Notes: generated by a model not told the origin, from the sequence alone. Shown: positions 1-8,704, counted from the stretch's first letter. The stretch is DNA of 64,000 nt from Burkholderia sp. D-99 (GCF_011605345.1 NZ_JAAOXM010000003.1:496001-560000); one strand, 5' to 3'. Program-made: numbers and translations.

Positions 1-127
1 CACGGTCGCGAGCACGCTGCAGGAAATGTTCCGGCATATCGTCGCGATCGGCGCCGATTCGATCGTGCGCGGCACGAAGGAAACGGGCTCGGTGCTGATC
101 GAGCAGATGACGATCGCCGGGCAGTAA
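1..127 (+). CDS. pmbA: PmbA/TldE metalloprotease-family protein, C-terminal end (partial)
   Basis: Only the last 41 codons are inside the window, read from base 2 to a TAA at 125-127. The end contains HIVAIGADSIVRGT and GSVLIEQMTIAGQ, which resembles the conserved C-terminus of PmbA (TldE): a beta-rich tail with a GS(V/L)L-x-x-x-M-x-(I/V)AG signature. PmbA forms a heterodimeric zinc protease with TldD in the cytoplasm. In E. coli it matures microcin B17 and degrades labile antitoxins. The gene converges on folA, and the two share a terminator hairpin. The identification rests on a short stretch, so the family is probable rather than certain. Confidence 0.72.
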   Translation, partial: TVASTLQEMFRHIVAIGADSIVRGTKETGSVLIEQMTIAGQ

Positions 128-156
128 GCGGCGCGCGGCATCGGCCGCCATCAAAC

Positions 157-193
157 GAAAAAGCCCGACGGCGTGAGCCTGTCGGGCTTTTTC
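157..193. terminator. bidirectional intrinsic terminator between pmbA and folA
   Basis: GCCCGAC at 163-169 pairs with GTCGGGC at 181-187 across an 11-nt loop. A-runs on the left and T-runs on the right make it usable in both directions, as expected between convergent genes. Confidence 0.8.
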
Positions 194-208
194 ATTGCGC
201 GCGATACG

Positions 209-709
209 TCAGCCGTGCTTGCGCTCGTAGACGACGAACGCATAGCCGAACGTGTTTGGCGCGGCGGCCTGGTGCACATCGCGCGACACTTCCTGCCAGT
301 GCGCGGCGTCGGGTGCCGGGAACGATGCGTCACCGTCGAAGTCGGCGTCGATCTCGGTGACGACCAGCTTGTCGGCGAGTGCGAGGCCTTCCGTATAGAG
401 TTGCGCGCCACCGATCAGGAACGCCTCGGGCACCCCGTCGCGCGCGGCGAGCGCCAGCGCATCGGCGAGCGACGTGACCGAATCGCAGCCGTCGAAGCGT
501 CGCGTGGCGTCGCGCGTGACGACGATATTGCGGCGGCCCGGCAGCGGCCGGCCGATCGACTCGTGGGTCTTGCGACCCATCACGATCGGTGCGCCCATCG
601 TCGTGCGCTTGAAGAAGGCGAGATCCTCGGGAAGTTTCCAGGGCAACTGGTTGTCGCGGCCGATGATGCCGTTGCGGGCACGCGCGACGATCAGGGTCAA
701 CGTCGTCAT
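209..709 (-). CDS. folA: dihydrofolate reductase
   Basis: Reduces dihydrofolate to tetrahydrofolate with NADPH in the cytoplasm. It recycles the dihydrofolate made by thymidylate synthase, whose gene thyA lies 2.5 kb away. The 166-residue protein has the usual DHFR features in order: the N-terminal strand [13 protein letters not shown], the substrate-site LPWKLPEDL with the acidic Asp29 (E. coli Asp27), the NADPH-binding [17 protein letters not shown], and FLIGGAQLY. The start at 709 matches the family. A longer in-frame reading to 826 would add 39 unrelated residues. No good Shine-Dalgarno precedes the ATG. A TAAAAT hexamer at 745-750 on the minus strand could be a -10 element, but its -35 is weak. 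Confidence 0.96.
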   Translation of the reverse strand: MTTLTLIVARARNGIIGRDNQLPWKLPEDLAFFKRTTMGAPIVMGRKTHESIGRPLPGRRNIVVTRDATRRFDGCDSVTSLADALALAARDGVPEAFLIGGAQLYTEGLALADKLVVTEIDADFDGDASFPAPDAAHWQEVSRDVHQAAAPNTFGYAFVVYERKHG

Positions 710-983
710 GAAGGTCGGGGGAGAGGAAAACCGGAATGGCGCCGATTTTACCGGAACGGCGGCGCGCACCGGTTCCGGATGTGTGCATCCGCCTTCCTGC
801 GCTGCGCGCCGCGACGTTTGAAGCAACGCGTCGCGGCAACGGAATGAATAAAAAGAGTGCCCGCCGGGGGACGGAGCACAAAACCGTTTCGTGTTGCGAG
901 ATCGCAGGAGGCCGGCATCTGATCGATGCTGTTCGGCCCGCTAAAATCAATATGTGATCCTTATCAAATGGATCGATCGGTGC

Positions 984-1310
984 TCACTGGTGCGTGCTGC
1001 CTTGCGTGGTGCCTTCCATCGCGTGCTGCGCGTCGCCAGGCTGCGGTGCCGGGAGTGGCATCGGCAACTGGGGCGGCGGGGGGATCTCGTCCCACAGTGT
1101 CACTGAAGTCCTGCCGGCCGGCAGCGGTTGCGGTGCCGACACGGTCACGATGCCGAACCCGATGCCGTGCTGCATGCTCGGCACGTTTGCCGCAAGCAGC
1201 ATTGCGTGATCCGGACTCGAGCTTTCGTCTGCGCGTACGGGCGTAGGCGGGCCCGCGGCCGCGACCGCAATGGTCATCGGCACGAAAGAAAGTAAAAGAT
1301 GTTTTCGCAT
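984..1310 (-). CDS. small exported protein of unknown function
   Basis: A 108-residue protein with a likely signal peptide: MRKH, then a hydrophobic stretch LLLSFVPMTIAVAAAG, with cleavage probably near PVRA-DE. The mature part is short and ends in a Pro/Gln-rich tail (EIPPPPQLPMPLPAPQPG). It has no cysteine pairs or recognised domain. GGAG lies 9 bases before the ATG on the minus strand, which supports translation. I do not recognise the family. It is flanked by folA downstream and a non-coding stretch upstream holding a perfect 16-bp palindrome. Confidence 0.6.
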   Translation of the reverse strand: MRKHLLLSFVPMTIAVAAAGPPTPVRADESSSPDHAMLLAANVPSMQHGIGFGIVTVSAPQPLPAGRTSVTLWDEIPPPPQLPMPLPAPQPGDAQHAMEGTTQGSTHQ

Positions 1311-1811
1311 GGTCGCTGTCTCCGACGTTTTCCATATTCAGCGAAATGCATGCCATCGCGCCGCGACCGTTGTCGAGCCTGCGATTCGTGCGCAAGCGTT
1401 GCGAATTGTGTCGGAAAACGGCTGAAAATGTTTCAGGCCTGAAACGAGGGGGCTCGGGAATACTGCGGATTCAATCGATACGCTTCAAGGATGACAATCG
1501 TCGCATGCGTTGATGGCAGAACGCATCGCTGCGCAGGTGCTATGTGCAGACGATTGACATGCATCGACCTCCTGAGCGATTCGGCCGTATCGCCCACCGC
1601 GCTGAAATCGGATTGTCGTATTCAGTGCCTATAACTAAGCTGTCTTGATCAAAATAACTGGACGCGAGATAAGCGCCATCATGCGAGGCTTTGTCGTCGC
1701 CGCGCATCGGCATGGCGAATCGAGCCGCCTTCGGCTGACCCGATTCGAACCTTTCGCACGTGACCTGGCGTGCACGGCAATCGTTAGACGGTTGAGGAAC
1801 GGGGTGAGGAT
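1311..1811. other. 501-bp intergenic region between divergent genes
   Basis: This stretch lies between the small exported protein (leftward) and the sigma54 activator (rightward). I see no convincing gene: the short open frames lack start signals and family resemblance. It has a lower GC content than its surroundings around 1600-1670 and a perfect palindrome at 1430-1445. TTGTCG-17 nt-TAAGCT near 1615-1645 is a possible but weak sigma70-type promoter for the activator. I found no -24/-12 (TGGC/TTGC) sigma54 promoter. Confidence 0.5.
1430..1445. promoter_or_regulatory. perfect 16-bp palindrome, candidate operator
   Basis: GTTTCAGGCCTGAAAC is its own reverse complement. It sits 120 bp upstream of the small exported protein's start and 367 bp upstream of the sigma54 activator's start. 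This suits a dimeric regulator or enhancer-binding protein. The binding protein is unknown. Confidence 0.45.
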
Positions 1812-3209
1812 ATGGGAGCCGATCTGCGGCACGTGATCTACTATTCGCGCGAACCGAACGACGCGTTGCGCGGCCATTTCGACGAATGCGGTTGGCGTGT
1901 CGATCTCGCGGAGACCGTGCGAGACGTACGACGCGTCGTGCAGCACGGTGTCGCAACGGCCGGGCTGCTGGATTTTTCGCCGGGCTTCAAGCCCTCGGAC
2001 CTGCGCGAACTCGAATCCTGTCTGAGCATTCAGCACATCGGCTGGATCGCGGCGACGCGCCGCGGCCAGTTGCAGGACGCCACGCTGCGCCATCTCATTC
2101 GTGACTACTGTTTCGACTACGTGACGATGCCGTACGAGACGGCGCGGATCGTCGAGACCGTCGGTCATGCGCACGGCATGGTCGCGCTGACGGAACCCGT
2201 TGCGCCGCCCGTCGGCGCCGGACGCAGCGAAGGCGAAATGGTTGGAACCTGCGATGCGATGCTGGGGCTCTTCAGGACGATTCGCCGCGTCGCGGCAACC
2301 GATGCGCCGGTGTTCATCTCCGGCGAATCGGGTACGGGCAAGGAACTGACGGCGGTCGCGATTCATGAGCGTTCGTCGCGCGCGCAGGCGTCGTTCATCG
2401 CGATCAATTGCGGCGCGATCCCGTCGACGCTGCTGCAGGCCGAGCTGTTCGGCTATGAGCGCGGTGCGTTCACCGGCGCCAACCAGCGCAAGATCGGCCG
2501 CGTCGAGGCCGCCAACGGCGGCACGCTGTTTCTCGACGAGATCGGCGACTTGCCGCTCGAAAGCCAGGCAAGCCTGCTGCGCTTCCTGCAGGAAGGCAAG
2601 ATCGAGCGGCTCGGTGCTCACGTATCGGTGCCCGTCGACGTGCGCGTGATCTGTGCGACGCACGTGGACATGGAGGCGGCGTTGCGCGAAGGGCGGTTCC
2701 GCGAGGACCTGTTCCATCGCCTGTGCGTGCTGAAGATCGAGGAACCGCCGTTGCGCGCGCGCGGCAAGGACATCGAGATACTCGCGCGCCACATGCTCGA
2801 GCGTTTCAAGGGCGACGCGCATCGTCGCCTGCGCGGCTTTTCCCCTGACGCGGTCGCGTCGCTGTACGGTTATTCGTGGCCGGGCAACGTGCGTGAACTG
2901 ATCAATCGCGTGCGCCGCGCGATCGTCATGTCGGAGGGCCGGATGATCACTGCGGCCGATCTCGAGCTGAACGACTTTGCGACGCTCGCGCCTGTGTCGC
3001 TGCTGGAGGCGCGTGAGGCGGCCGAACGGCAGGCGATCGAGCAGGCGCTGTTGCGCCATCGCGGCCGTTTCGCGGATGCCGCGCGCGAACTCGGCGTGTC
3101 GCGCGTCACACTCTACCGGCTGATGTGCGCGCACGGGATGCGCGATCGGGGCGACACGCTGGCAGGGTTTTCGGCACCGTTGCCGGAGCTTCCTCACCAC
3201 GCTTGCTAA
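1812..3209 (+). CDS. sigma54-dependent enhancer-binding regulator with degenerate receiver domain (VpsR-like)
   Basis: A 465-residue transcription activator of the NtrC class. Residues 8-125 resemble a receiver domain: Asp54 sits in AGLLDFSP where the phospho-acceptor would be, but the N-terminal acidic pair is missing and the conserved KP lysine is replaced by Met (DYVTMPY). Phosphorelay control is therefore doubtful. The AAA+ domain (about 140-380) has Walker A GESGTGKE, an intact sigma54-contact loop [10 protein letters not shown], Walker [14 protein letters not shown] and [10 protein letters not shown] Fis-type helix-turn-helix follows ([20 protein letters not shown]). The layout resembles VpsR-type regulators of exopolysaccharide and biofilm genes, some of which bind cyclic di-GMP. 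That link is inference. It stands alone, without an adjacent sensor kinase, 41 bp before thyA. Confidence 0.88.
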   Translation: MGADLRHVIYYSREPNDALRGHFDECGWRVDLAETVRDVRRVVQHGVATAGLLDFSPGFKPSDLRELESCLSIQHIGWIAATRRGQLQDATLRHLIRDYCFDYVTMPYETARIVETVGHAHGMVALTEPVAPPVGAGRSEGEMVGTCDAMLGLFRTIRRVAATDAPVFISGESGTGKELTAVAIHERSSRAQASFIAINCGAIPSTLLQAELFGYERGAFTGANQRKIGRVEAANGGTLFLDEIGDLPLESQASLLRFLQEGKIERLGAHVSVPVDVRVICATHVDMEAALREGRFREDLFHRLCVLKIEEPPLRARGKDIEILARHMLERFKGDAHRRLRGFSPDAVASLYGYSWPGNVRELINRVRRAIVMSEGRMITAADLELNDFATLAPVSLLEAREAAERQAIEQALLRHRGRFADAARELGVSRVTLYRLMCAHGMRDRGDTLAGFSAPLPELPHHAC

Positions 3210-3250
3210 AATTGGCGGGTACGGCCGCCCTCGCGGCCGAAGGAACCCGC

Positions 3251-4222
3251 ATGAAACAGTATCTCGATCTCGTTCGTACCATTCTCGATACCGGCGCCTG
3301 GCAGGAGAACCGCACGGGGATCCGCACCATCAGCATGCCGGGCGCGATGCTCCGCTTCGACCTGCAGCAAGGTTTTCCGGCCGTAACGACCAAGAAGCTC
3401 GCGTTCAAGTCGGCGATCGGCGAACTGGTCGGCTTCCTGCGTGCTTCCCGCAGCGCGGCCGATTTCCGCGCGCTCGGCTGCAAGGTGTGGGACGCGAACG
3501 CGAACGAGAACGCGCAGTGGCTCGCGAACCCGTATCGCCAGGGCGTCGACGATCTCGGCGACGTGTACGGCGTGCAATGGCGCCAGTGGCCGGGCTACAA
3601 GGTGCTCGACGCTGGCGCCGACGCGCAGATCGCCGATGCGACGCGTCGCGGCTTCCGGATCGTCACGCGTTTCGACGAAGACGGCGCGCCAAAGGTGCTG
3701 CTGTACAAGGCGATCGACCAGCTGCGCCAGTGCCTGGACACGATCATGGAGAACCCGTCCGACCGCCGCATCCTGTTTCACGCGTGGAATCCTGCCGTGC
3801 TCGACCAGATCGCGCTGCCCGCGTGCCATCTGCTGTACCAGTTCCTGCCGAACGCGACGAAGCGCGAAATCTCGCTGTGCCTGTACATCCGCAGCAACGA
3901 CGTCGGCCTCGGCACGCCGTTCAACCTGACGGAAGGGGCCGCGCTGCTGGCGCTCGTCGGCCGGCTGACGGGCTACACGCCGCGTTGGTTCACGTACTTC
4001 ATCGGTGACGCGCACATCTACGAGAACCAGCTCGACATGCTGCAGCAGCAGCTCACGCGCGAGCCGTACGAAAGCCCGCGGCTCGAAATTTCCGAGCGTG
4101 TGCCGGATTACGCGAAGACGGGCGTTTATGCGCCCGAGTGGCTGGAGCAGATCGAGCCGTCCGATTTCTCGCTCGTCGGCTATCGCCACCATGAGCCGCT
4201 GACCGCACCGATGGCGGTCTGA
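3251..4222 (+). CDS. thyA: thymidylate synthase
   Basis: Methylates dUMP to dTMP using methylene-tetrahydrofolate, producing dihydrofolate that FolA recycles. At 323 residues it is longer than the 264-residue E. coli enzyme. The extra length is an internal insertion (about residues 85-150) of the kind seen in longer bacterial ThyA. It has [13 protein letters not shown] near the N-terminus, the phosphate-binding [12 protein letters not shown], the nucleophile Cys192 in [10 protein letters not shown], and a folate-side C-terminus ending PMAV. The residue before the catalytic Cys-His is Ala rather than the usual Pro. The ATG at 3251 is preceded by AGGAA. An in-frame extension to 3125 is not family-like. 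Confidence 0.97.
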   Translation: MKQYLDLVRTILDTGAWQENRTGIRTISMPGAMLRFDLQQGFPAVTTKKLAFKSAIGELVGFLRASRSAADFRALGCKVWDANANENAQWLANPYRQGVDDLGDVYGVQWRQWPGYKVLDAGADAQIADATRRGFRIVTRFDEDGAPKVLLYKAIDQLRQCLDTIMENPSDRRILFHAWNPAVLDQIALPACHLLYQFLPNATKREISLCLYIRSNDVGLGTPFNLTEGAALLALVGRLTGYTPRWFTYFIGDAHIYENQLDMLQQQLTREPYESPRLEISERVPDYAKTGVYAPEWLEQIEPSDFSLVGYRHHEPLTAPMAV

Positions 4223-4268
4223 TCGCGCGGCCCGGGCCGCGCGGACGCATCGATCCGCTCCCCACAGG

Positions 4269-4306
4269 AAAAAGGCCCGACCGGCTGATACCGGTCGGGC
4301 CTTTTT
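4269..4306. terminator. bidirectional terminator between thyA and the FecR-like gene
   Basis: AAGGCCCGACCGG at about 4272-4284 pairs with CCGGTCGGGCCTT at 4291-4303 around a 6-nt loop, flanked by A and T runs on the two sides. It serves convergent genes. Confidence 0.85.
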
Positions 4307-4324
4307 GTTTCATGTTTGCGGCAC

Positions 4325-6838
4325 TTACTGGCGATGCCGCTCTTCGTGACCGCCTTGCGGCGGCGGGTTGCTCGGGTGTGGCGCCTCGACGTGCGGCGCC
4401 GGTTGCGGACGCGGCTCCATGCGCGGCGCCTGCGGCTGCGGGCGCGGCATGTCGTGCACGGCAGGCGCCGGCGGCCGGTACTCGTTCACGCGCGGCGGTG
4501 CGATGTCGCGGTGCGGCGCCGGTTGCGCGAATTCGGGGCGCGGTTGCGGCGCCGGGGCGGCCCGTTCCGGTTGCGGCTGTGCGTGCTGGCCCGGCGTCTG
4601 GAAATCAGGGCGCGGACGCGGCTGCGAAATCTGCGCCGTGTTGTCGATCCTCGGTTGCGGCAGCGCTCGTGGCGCTTCGTTCCGGCCGCCGGGCTGCATG
4701 CCTTGCGGCATCAGTACGCCTTCCGGACGCGGCACCGCTGCGCTGCGCACGGGCGGCAGCGCATTCTGGCCCGCCGCGTGAAGGGCGGTCGGCGGGGCGG
4801 CGCGCTGACGTTCCATCGGCGTGTGCGGCTGCATCCACGCGGGTGACGGCGTCTCGGCTGCGTGTGCGCTGCCGATGCCCAGCGGCGTGTTGCTTGCGAC
4901 CGGCGGATGCGGGACACCGTTGCCGGGGCCGAAGGCCTGATGCGGCGTCGCGTTGCCGGGCGCCTGCGGCATGCTGCCGTTGGCGAAATGCGGTGCGTTG
5001 GGCGGTTCGCCATTCGCCGGCCGCCCGGCATTCAGCGCGCCCGGCACCGGCGCACCCGGTGCACCCGTCCGTCCGGCCTGCACGGCAGGCGGCTGGCCTT
5101 CGCGCGGCGCGCGTGACGGCTGCACGACGGGGCCATGCGGATTCACGAGCTGCACATTGTGCATTGCCCACTCGCCGCCGCTCGGGTTACCCGGCACGCG
5201 GACCGGGCGGGCCCGGTAATCGGCCGGCACGCTCGTCTTCACGACCGGCGCACCGGCGCCCGGCACGCGCCCGCCTTGCTGTGCGAGATGGGCTGCTGCC
5301 TGGTCGCGATAGGCGGCCGGCACTGCAGGGTTGCGCGTCGCGACGTACGGATGCTGGGCAATCGCCGCCGGCGGACGGTAGTTCGCATTGCGCAGCCCGC
5401 CGGTGAAGCTCTGGCGCACCGGCGCAATGCCCGGCGTACCCGGCGTGACGTGTGCATTGCGCCATTGCTGCGGGTCAACGTGCTGCGAGAAGTGTGCGAC
5501 AGGCTGGCCGTGCACGAACGCGGAGGCCGGTACGGCCGTGATCGCATGCGGCGCGCGGAAGTTGACGTACGTCTTGTTGATGTTGGTGATATTGGTGATG
5601 TTCGTCACGTTCACGGTCTTGTTCACGTTCACGTTGACGTTGTTCACCACGACGTTGCGGTTCACGCGGTCGTAGTAGTGCGGGCTCCAGCCGCCCCAGC
5701 CCGGATGCCACGGTTCGCCCGGGCCGAGCGCGAACCACGCGCAGCCGGCCGCGGCGACGCCGCCCACCGTGAGCGCGACGCTCCAGTCGGGACCGCCGCC
5801 CCCGCCGACGAACGCGACGAGTGCCGGCGCATAGACCGGCGGCTGGCTGACGACCATCGGGCCGGGCACCCACGCCCAGCTGTCGTCCACGTACGCCCAT
5901 CGGCCATAGTGATACGGCGCGAAGCCCCATGGCGCGTCGTCGACCCACGTCCAGCCCCACGGTGCCTGCCAGATCCAGTGGCCGTCGTGATACGGCGCCC
6001 AGTCGGCCGGCGTGTCGTTCGGCACCCATACCTGCCCGTAATTCGGGGTTTCGCGCCACGTGCCGTTCGCGTCGAGATCCTGATAGCCGGGAATGTCGCG
6101 CGACACATAGCGGGCCGATACCGAGCGCTCTTCGGCCGCGTCGCGGCTGGCGGCCCACTGGTCGAGCGGGTCGGGGCCCGGCGCCGCCGATTGCTGCGCG
6201 ACCTGCAGGTCGGTGCCCGTGAACACGACCTGCTGCCCGGGCGACAGCGGATACTGGCCGTTGCTGCCGTAGACGGTCGCACTGCCGCTGCGCACCGTGA
6301 CCGTCGTGCTCGCGCCGTTCGGTGCGACATCGACGCGATAGTCGCCGGGGCCCGTGATGCCGAGCGCGAGGTTCGGCGTGTCGATTTCGTACGATCCGCC
6401 GGCCGGCAGATTGCGCACGTGCGTCGACAGGGTGCCGAGTCCCACTTTCAGCTGGGTCGTCGTGTCGTCGAGGTTCAGCACCGACAGGCTCGTCGACTCG
6501 CCGAGCCGTACCGCGGCCGAGCCGATGTGCAGTTCCGAGCGCGCACCGGCATCGTTCCAGAGCTGGTCGCCGGTTGTCAGCGGCCGGTTCACGGCGGCAT
6601 ACGACCACGTATCGGTGCCGGCCGGCTCGGTCGTCACGGCGCCCGACAGGTAATTGAGCCGCGCGACACGGCTGGGCGGATCGCCGCCCGGTTGCCGTGC
6701 CGCGGCCGCATAGGGAGGGGCGTCGGCCGATTGCGCGAATGCAGGGGGCAGTGCCGCAAGCGCGACGAACGCGAGCAGCGTGCAGCGGGCGGTTCGCTTG
6801 AGCGTGAACAGGGTGGCCATGGTGGGCGTCTTCGTCAT
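4325..6838 (-). CDS. large secreted FecR-like protein with W/Y-rich middle and Pro/Gln-rich tail
   Basis: An 837-residue protein. A signal peptide ends near AALPPAFA-QS (about residue 35). Residues about 58-215 look like a FecR-type beta domain (RVARLNYLSGAV, GDQLWNDAGARSELHIG, TPNLALGITGPGDYRV, PLSPGQQVVF). Residues 245-340 are Trp/Tyr-rich repeats (GTWRETPNYGQVWVP, DGHWIWQAPWGWTWVDD, YHYGRWAYVDDSWAWVPG) typical of FecR-associated DUF6600-like proteins. Residues about 389-424 are an unusual Val/Asn alternating run. The remainder is low-complexity Pro/Gln/Arg/His. No sigma/anti-sigma partner lies nearby, so an iron-signalling role is unlikely; an envelope structural role is a guess. Met7 at 6820 is an alternative start. 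Confidence 0.82.
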   Translation of the reverse strand: MTKTPTMATLFTLKRTARCTLLAFVALAALPPAFAQSADAPPYAAAARQPGGDPPSRVARLNYLSGAVTTEPAGTDTWSYAAVNRPLTTGDQLWNDAGARSELHIGSAAVRLGESTSLSVLNLDDTTTQLKVGLGTLSTHVRNLPAGGSYEIDTPNLALGITGPGDYRVDVAPNGASTTVTVRSGSATVYGSNGQYPLSPGQQVVFTGTDLQVAQQSAAPGPDPLDQWAASRDAAEERSVSARYVSRDIPGYQDLDANGTWRETPNYGQVWVPNDTPADWAPYHDGHWIWQAPWGWTWVDDAPWGFAPYHYGRWAYVDDSWAWVPGPMVVSQPPVYAPALVAFVGGGGGPDWSVALTVGGVAAAGCAWFALGPGEPWHPGWGGWSPHYYDRVNRNVVVNNVNVNVNKTVNVTNITNITNINKTYVNFRAPHAITAVPASAFVHGQPVAHFSQHVDPQQWRNAHVTPGTPGIAPVRQSFTGGLRNANYRPPAAIAQHPYVATRNPAVPAAYRDQAAAHLAQQGGRVPGAGAPVVKTSVPADYRARPVRVPGNPSGGEWAMHNVQLVNPHGPVVQPSRAPREGQPPAVQAGRTGAPGAPVPGALNAGRPANGEPPNAPHFANGSMPQAPGNATPHQAFGPGNGVPHPPVASNTPLGIGSAHAAETPSPAWMQPHTPMERQRAAPPTALHAAGQNALPPVRSAAVPRPEGVLMPQGMQPGGRNEAPRALPQPRIDNTAQISQPRPRPDFQTPGQHAQPQPERAAPAPQPRPEFAQPAPHRDIAPPRVNEYRPPAPAVHDMPRPQPQAPRMEPRPQPAPHVEAPHPSNPPPQGGHEERHRQ

Positions 6839-6982
6839 TATCGCGGCGCGTCGATTCGTGCCGATGAGTTCACAATATCCGCTTGGCCTGTTTCAATGCC
6901 CCATGTTTTGTAAGTCGGATGGCACGCGATGTAACAAAACCTGTCCATCGCGCGCCGTTGTCGTGCAGACGCAATCCAGGCG

Positions 6983-7690
6983 TCAAGCGGACGTAAGCCA
7001 CCCGTCGAAAACCTGCTGGCCGGGCACGGTCACGCGCAACACGCGCGGTCTTGCGGAACGTTCGATCCAGCCGTTCGCACAGAAGCTCTCGAGCAGCGCC
7101 GCGCCGAGCGCGCCACCGAGATGCGAGCGCCGCTCGCTCCAGTCGAGGCAGCCGCACGCGAAGCGGCGCCGGCGCGTGCGTTGCTGTGCGACGTCGATGC
7201 CCCATTGGGCCAGCGCCTGCGTGCCGAGTTCGGTGGCCTCGATCGCATCGCCGTCCGCGAGCAGCCAGCCGCGCGCGGTGAGCCCGTCGAAAATGCGTAC
7301 GGCAAGTTCGCCGGCCATGTGGTCGTAGCAGGTGCGCGCATAGCGCAGTTCGGCTGGTACCGTGCGCGACGGCGGCGGAACCGGGCGGTGCGGCGCGGCC
7401 GCGCGGGCGACGTTTGCGAGCGCTTCGAGCGACGCTGCGATGTCGGCCGACGCGATGCGGTAGTAGCGATGCCGGCCGCGCACGTCGAGCGCGAGCAGGC
7501 CGCCTTCGGTCAAGCGCGCGAGGTGGGCGCTTGCGGCGGAGGGCGACAGCCCCGCGATCATCGTCAGTTCGCCTGCCGGTCGCGCGCTGCCGTCCATCAG
7601 CACCCACAGCATCGCGGCGCGCCCAGGGTCGGCGATCAGGGAGCCGATGCGGCTCAGGCCCGGAAAGTGGTGGTCGTCTTGGTCGGTCAT
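6983..7690 (-). CDS. ArsR-family winged-helix transcriptional regulator
   Basis: A 235-residue DNA-binding regulator. The N-terminal 95 residues carry an ArsR-type winged helix: IADPGRAAMLWVLMDG, ELTMIAGLSPSAASAHLARL (recognition helix) and the wing RGRHRYYRIAS. The rest (about 110-235) is a cysteine-poor extension containing a CGCLDWSERRSHLGGALG segment, seen in longer ArsR proteins annotated in proteobacteria. The two closely spaced cysteines could bind metal or sense redox, but no classical CxC metal site is present in the winged helix. It is monocistronic, and its target is unknown. Confidence 0.85.
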   Translation of the reverse strand: MTDQDDHHFPGLSRIGSLIADPGRAAMLWVLMDGSARPAGELTMIAGLSPSAASAHLARLTEGGLLALDVRGRHRYYRIASADIAASLEALANVARAAAPHRPVPPPSRTVPAELRYARTCYDHMAGELAVRIFDGLTARGWLLADGDAIEATELGTQALAQWGIDVAQQRTRRRRFACGCLDWSERRSHLGGALGAALLESFCANGWIERSARPRVLRVTVPGQQVFDGWLTSA

Positions 7691-7885
7691 CGTCGTGTCT
7701 CGTCAGGCGGGATGATCTTCAGTGTAGTGGGCGCGCGCATTCGATGTTTCGCTTTTGGCTGAAGTGTCGGATGCAGTCGCACCGGCGTCGTCGATCCGGC
7801 GAGCCGGGCTGCGGCCGCATGCGGCGCGCGCGTAGAATGGCCGAAAGCGGCGGCAGCGGGCTGCCGCACGTGACACGATGCAACG

Positions 7886-8026
7886 ATGAAGACGATTTTC
7901 TGTTTGCTGGCGGCCGCGCTCGTCTGCGCAGCCTGTGCGCAGGGTGGTGCGGGCGCGGCTGGCGAGCGCGGCGGCAGTATCGAGATGTACGGAACGATCG
8001 ATCAGGGCATCACGGTGCGCCGCTGA
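7886..8026 (+). CDS. tiny putative lipoprotein (46 aa)
   Basis: The frame opens at ATG 7886 and closes at TGA 8024-8026. It encodes a short signal peptide (MKTIFCLLAAALVCAAC) whose last residues fit a lipobox with Cys17 as possible lipidation site, followed by only about 29 residues, Gly/Ala-rich and then SIEMYGTIDQGITVRR. That last stretch resembles the first mature beta strand of Burkholderia-type general porins (V-x-LYG-x-x-D-x-G). Expression support is moderate: TAGAAT at 7832-7837 could be a -10 and the Shine-Dalgarno is weak. It could be a genuine small envelope protein or a relic of a porin N-terminus. Confidence 0.5.
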   Translation: MKTIFCLLAAALVCAACAQGGAGAAGERGGSIEMYGTIDQGITVRR

Positions 8027-8112
8027 CCGGCGCCGGCCGCGTGCGCGCCGGGTACAGCCCCCGGCAGCCGCGCCATACGGGGCGCCCCGCGACGCGTTGC
8101 CGCAGTGCAACG

Positions 8113-8118
8113 TATAAT
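8113..8118 (+). promoter_or_regulatory. consensus -10 element of the thioesterase gene
   Basis: TATAAT lies 39 bp before the ATG at 8158. No clear -35 is visible at the usual distance (about 8090-8095), so the promoter may be activator-dependent. Confidence 0.45.
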
Positions 8119-8157
8119 CGGCCGATTACAGCGCCCCTGCCGCCTGGAGCCAACGCA

Positions 8158-8670
8158 ATGTCCCAACCGTCCCCCGTACCGGCCGCCCTCGACCGCACCG
8201 AAACCGTATTCCGCTTCCTCGCCGAACCGTCGTCCGTGAACTTCGGCGGCAAGGTGCATGGCGGCGCGCTGATGAAGTGGATCGACGAAGTCGCGTATGC
8301 GTGCGCGGCCGTCTGGTCGAGCCGCTATTGCGTGACGGTCAGCGTCGGCAACATCCGCTTCCAGCGTCCGATCCTGGTCGGCAATCTGGTGGAGCTGAAG
8401 GCGCGCGTCGTTGCGACGGGCCGCACCAGCATGCACATCCATGTGTCCGTCCATGCCGGCGATCCGAAGGGCGGTGTGCTGCGCCAGACGACCGATTGCC
8501 TTGTCGTGTTCGTCGCGGTCGACGAGAACGGCAACCCGGTGCCGGTGCCGCCGTTCGTGCCCGAGACCGACGAGCAGAAGGTGCTCGCGAAATATGCGGC
8601 CGACGTGCGGGCCGCGCTCGACAAGATCGTCGAGATGAAACCGGAAGAAGTCGCGAAAGGCGCGGTTTGA
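8158..8670 (+). CDS. acyl-CoA thioesterase, hotdog fold (YciA-like)
   Basis: Hydrolyses acyl-CoA thioesters in the cytoplasm. The 170-residue protein has the hotdog signature of the YciA/BFIT group: FRFLAEPSSVNFGGKVHGG, then KWIDEVAYACA with the catalytic-region Asp, and strands VSVGNIRFQRPILVGNLVEL. The C-terminus (VPPFVPETDEQKVLAKYA) is the usual charged helix. TGGAG at 8145-8149 positions the start at 8158. It converges on fumC. Its physiological substrate cannot be read from the sequence. Confidence 0.9.
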   Translation: MSQPSPVPAALDRTETVFRFLAEPSSVNFGGKVHGGALMKWIDEVAYACAAVWSSRYCVTVSVGNIRFQRPILVGNLVELKARVVATGRTSMHIHVSVHAGDPKGGVLRQTTDCLVVFVAVDENGNPVPVPPFVPETDEQKVLAKYAADVRAALDKIVEMKPEEVAKGAV

Positions 8671-8677
8671 TCGCAGC

Positions 8678-8704
8678 GGGCGCCGCGCAGTTCGCGCCGC
8701 GCCC
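8678..8704. terminator. GC-rich hairpin between thioesterase and fumC
   Basis: GGGCGCCGCGC at 8678-8688 pairs, with one mismatch, with GCGCCGCGCCC at 8694-8704. There is no T-run, so it is at best a weak terminator for the two convergent genes. Confidence 0.3.

Noticed and set aside
1635..3200. A 521-codon leftward frame antisense to the sigma54 activator
   Set aside because: No family resemblance; the sense frame has all NtrC motifs.
4312..6913. Long rightward open frames over the FecR-like gene
   Set aside because: They are low-complexity Arg/Ala frames caused by GC-rich third positions; the leftward frame has a signal peptide and domains.
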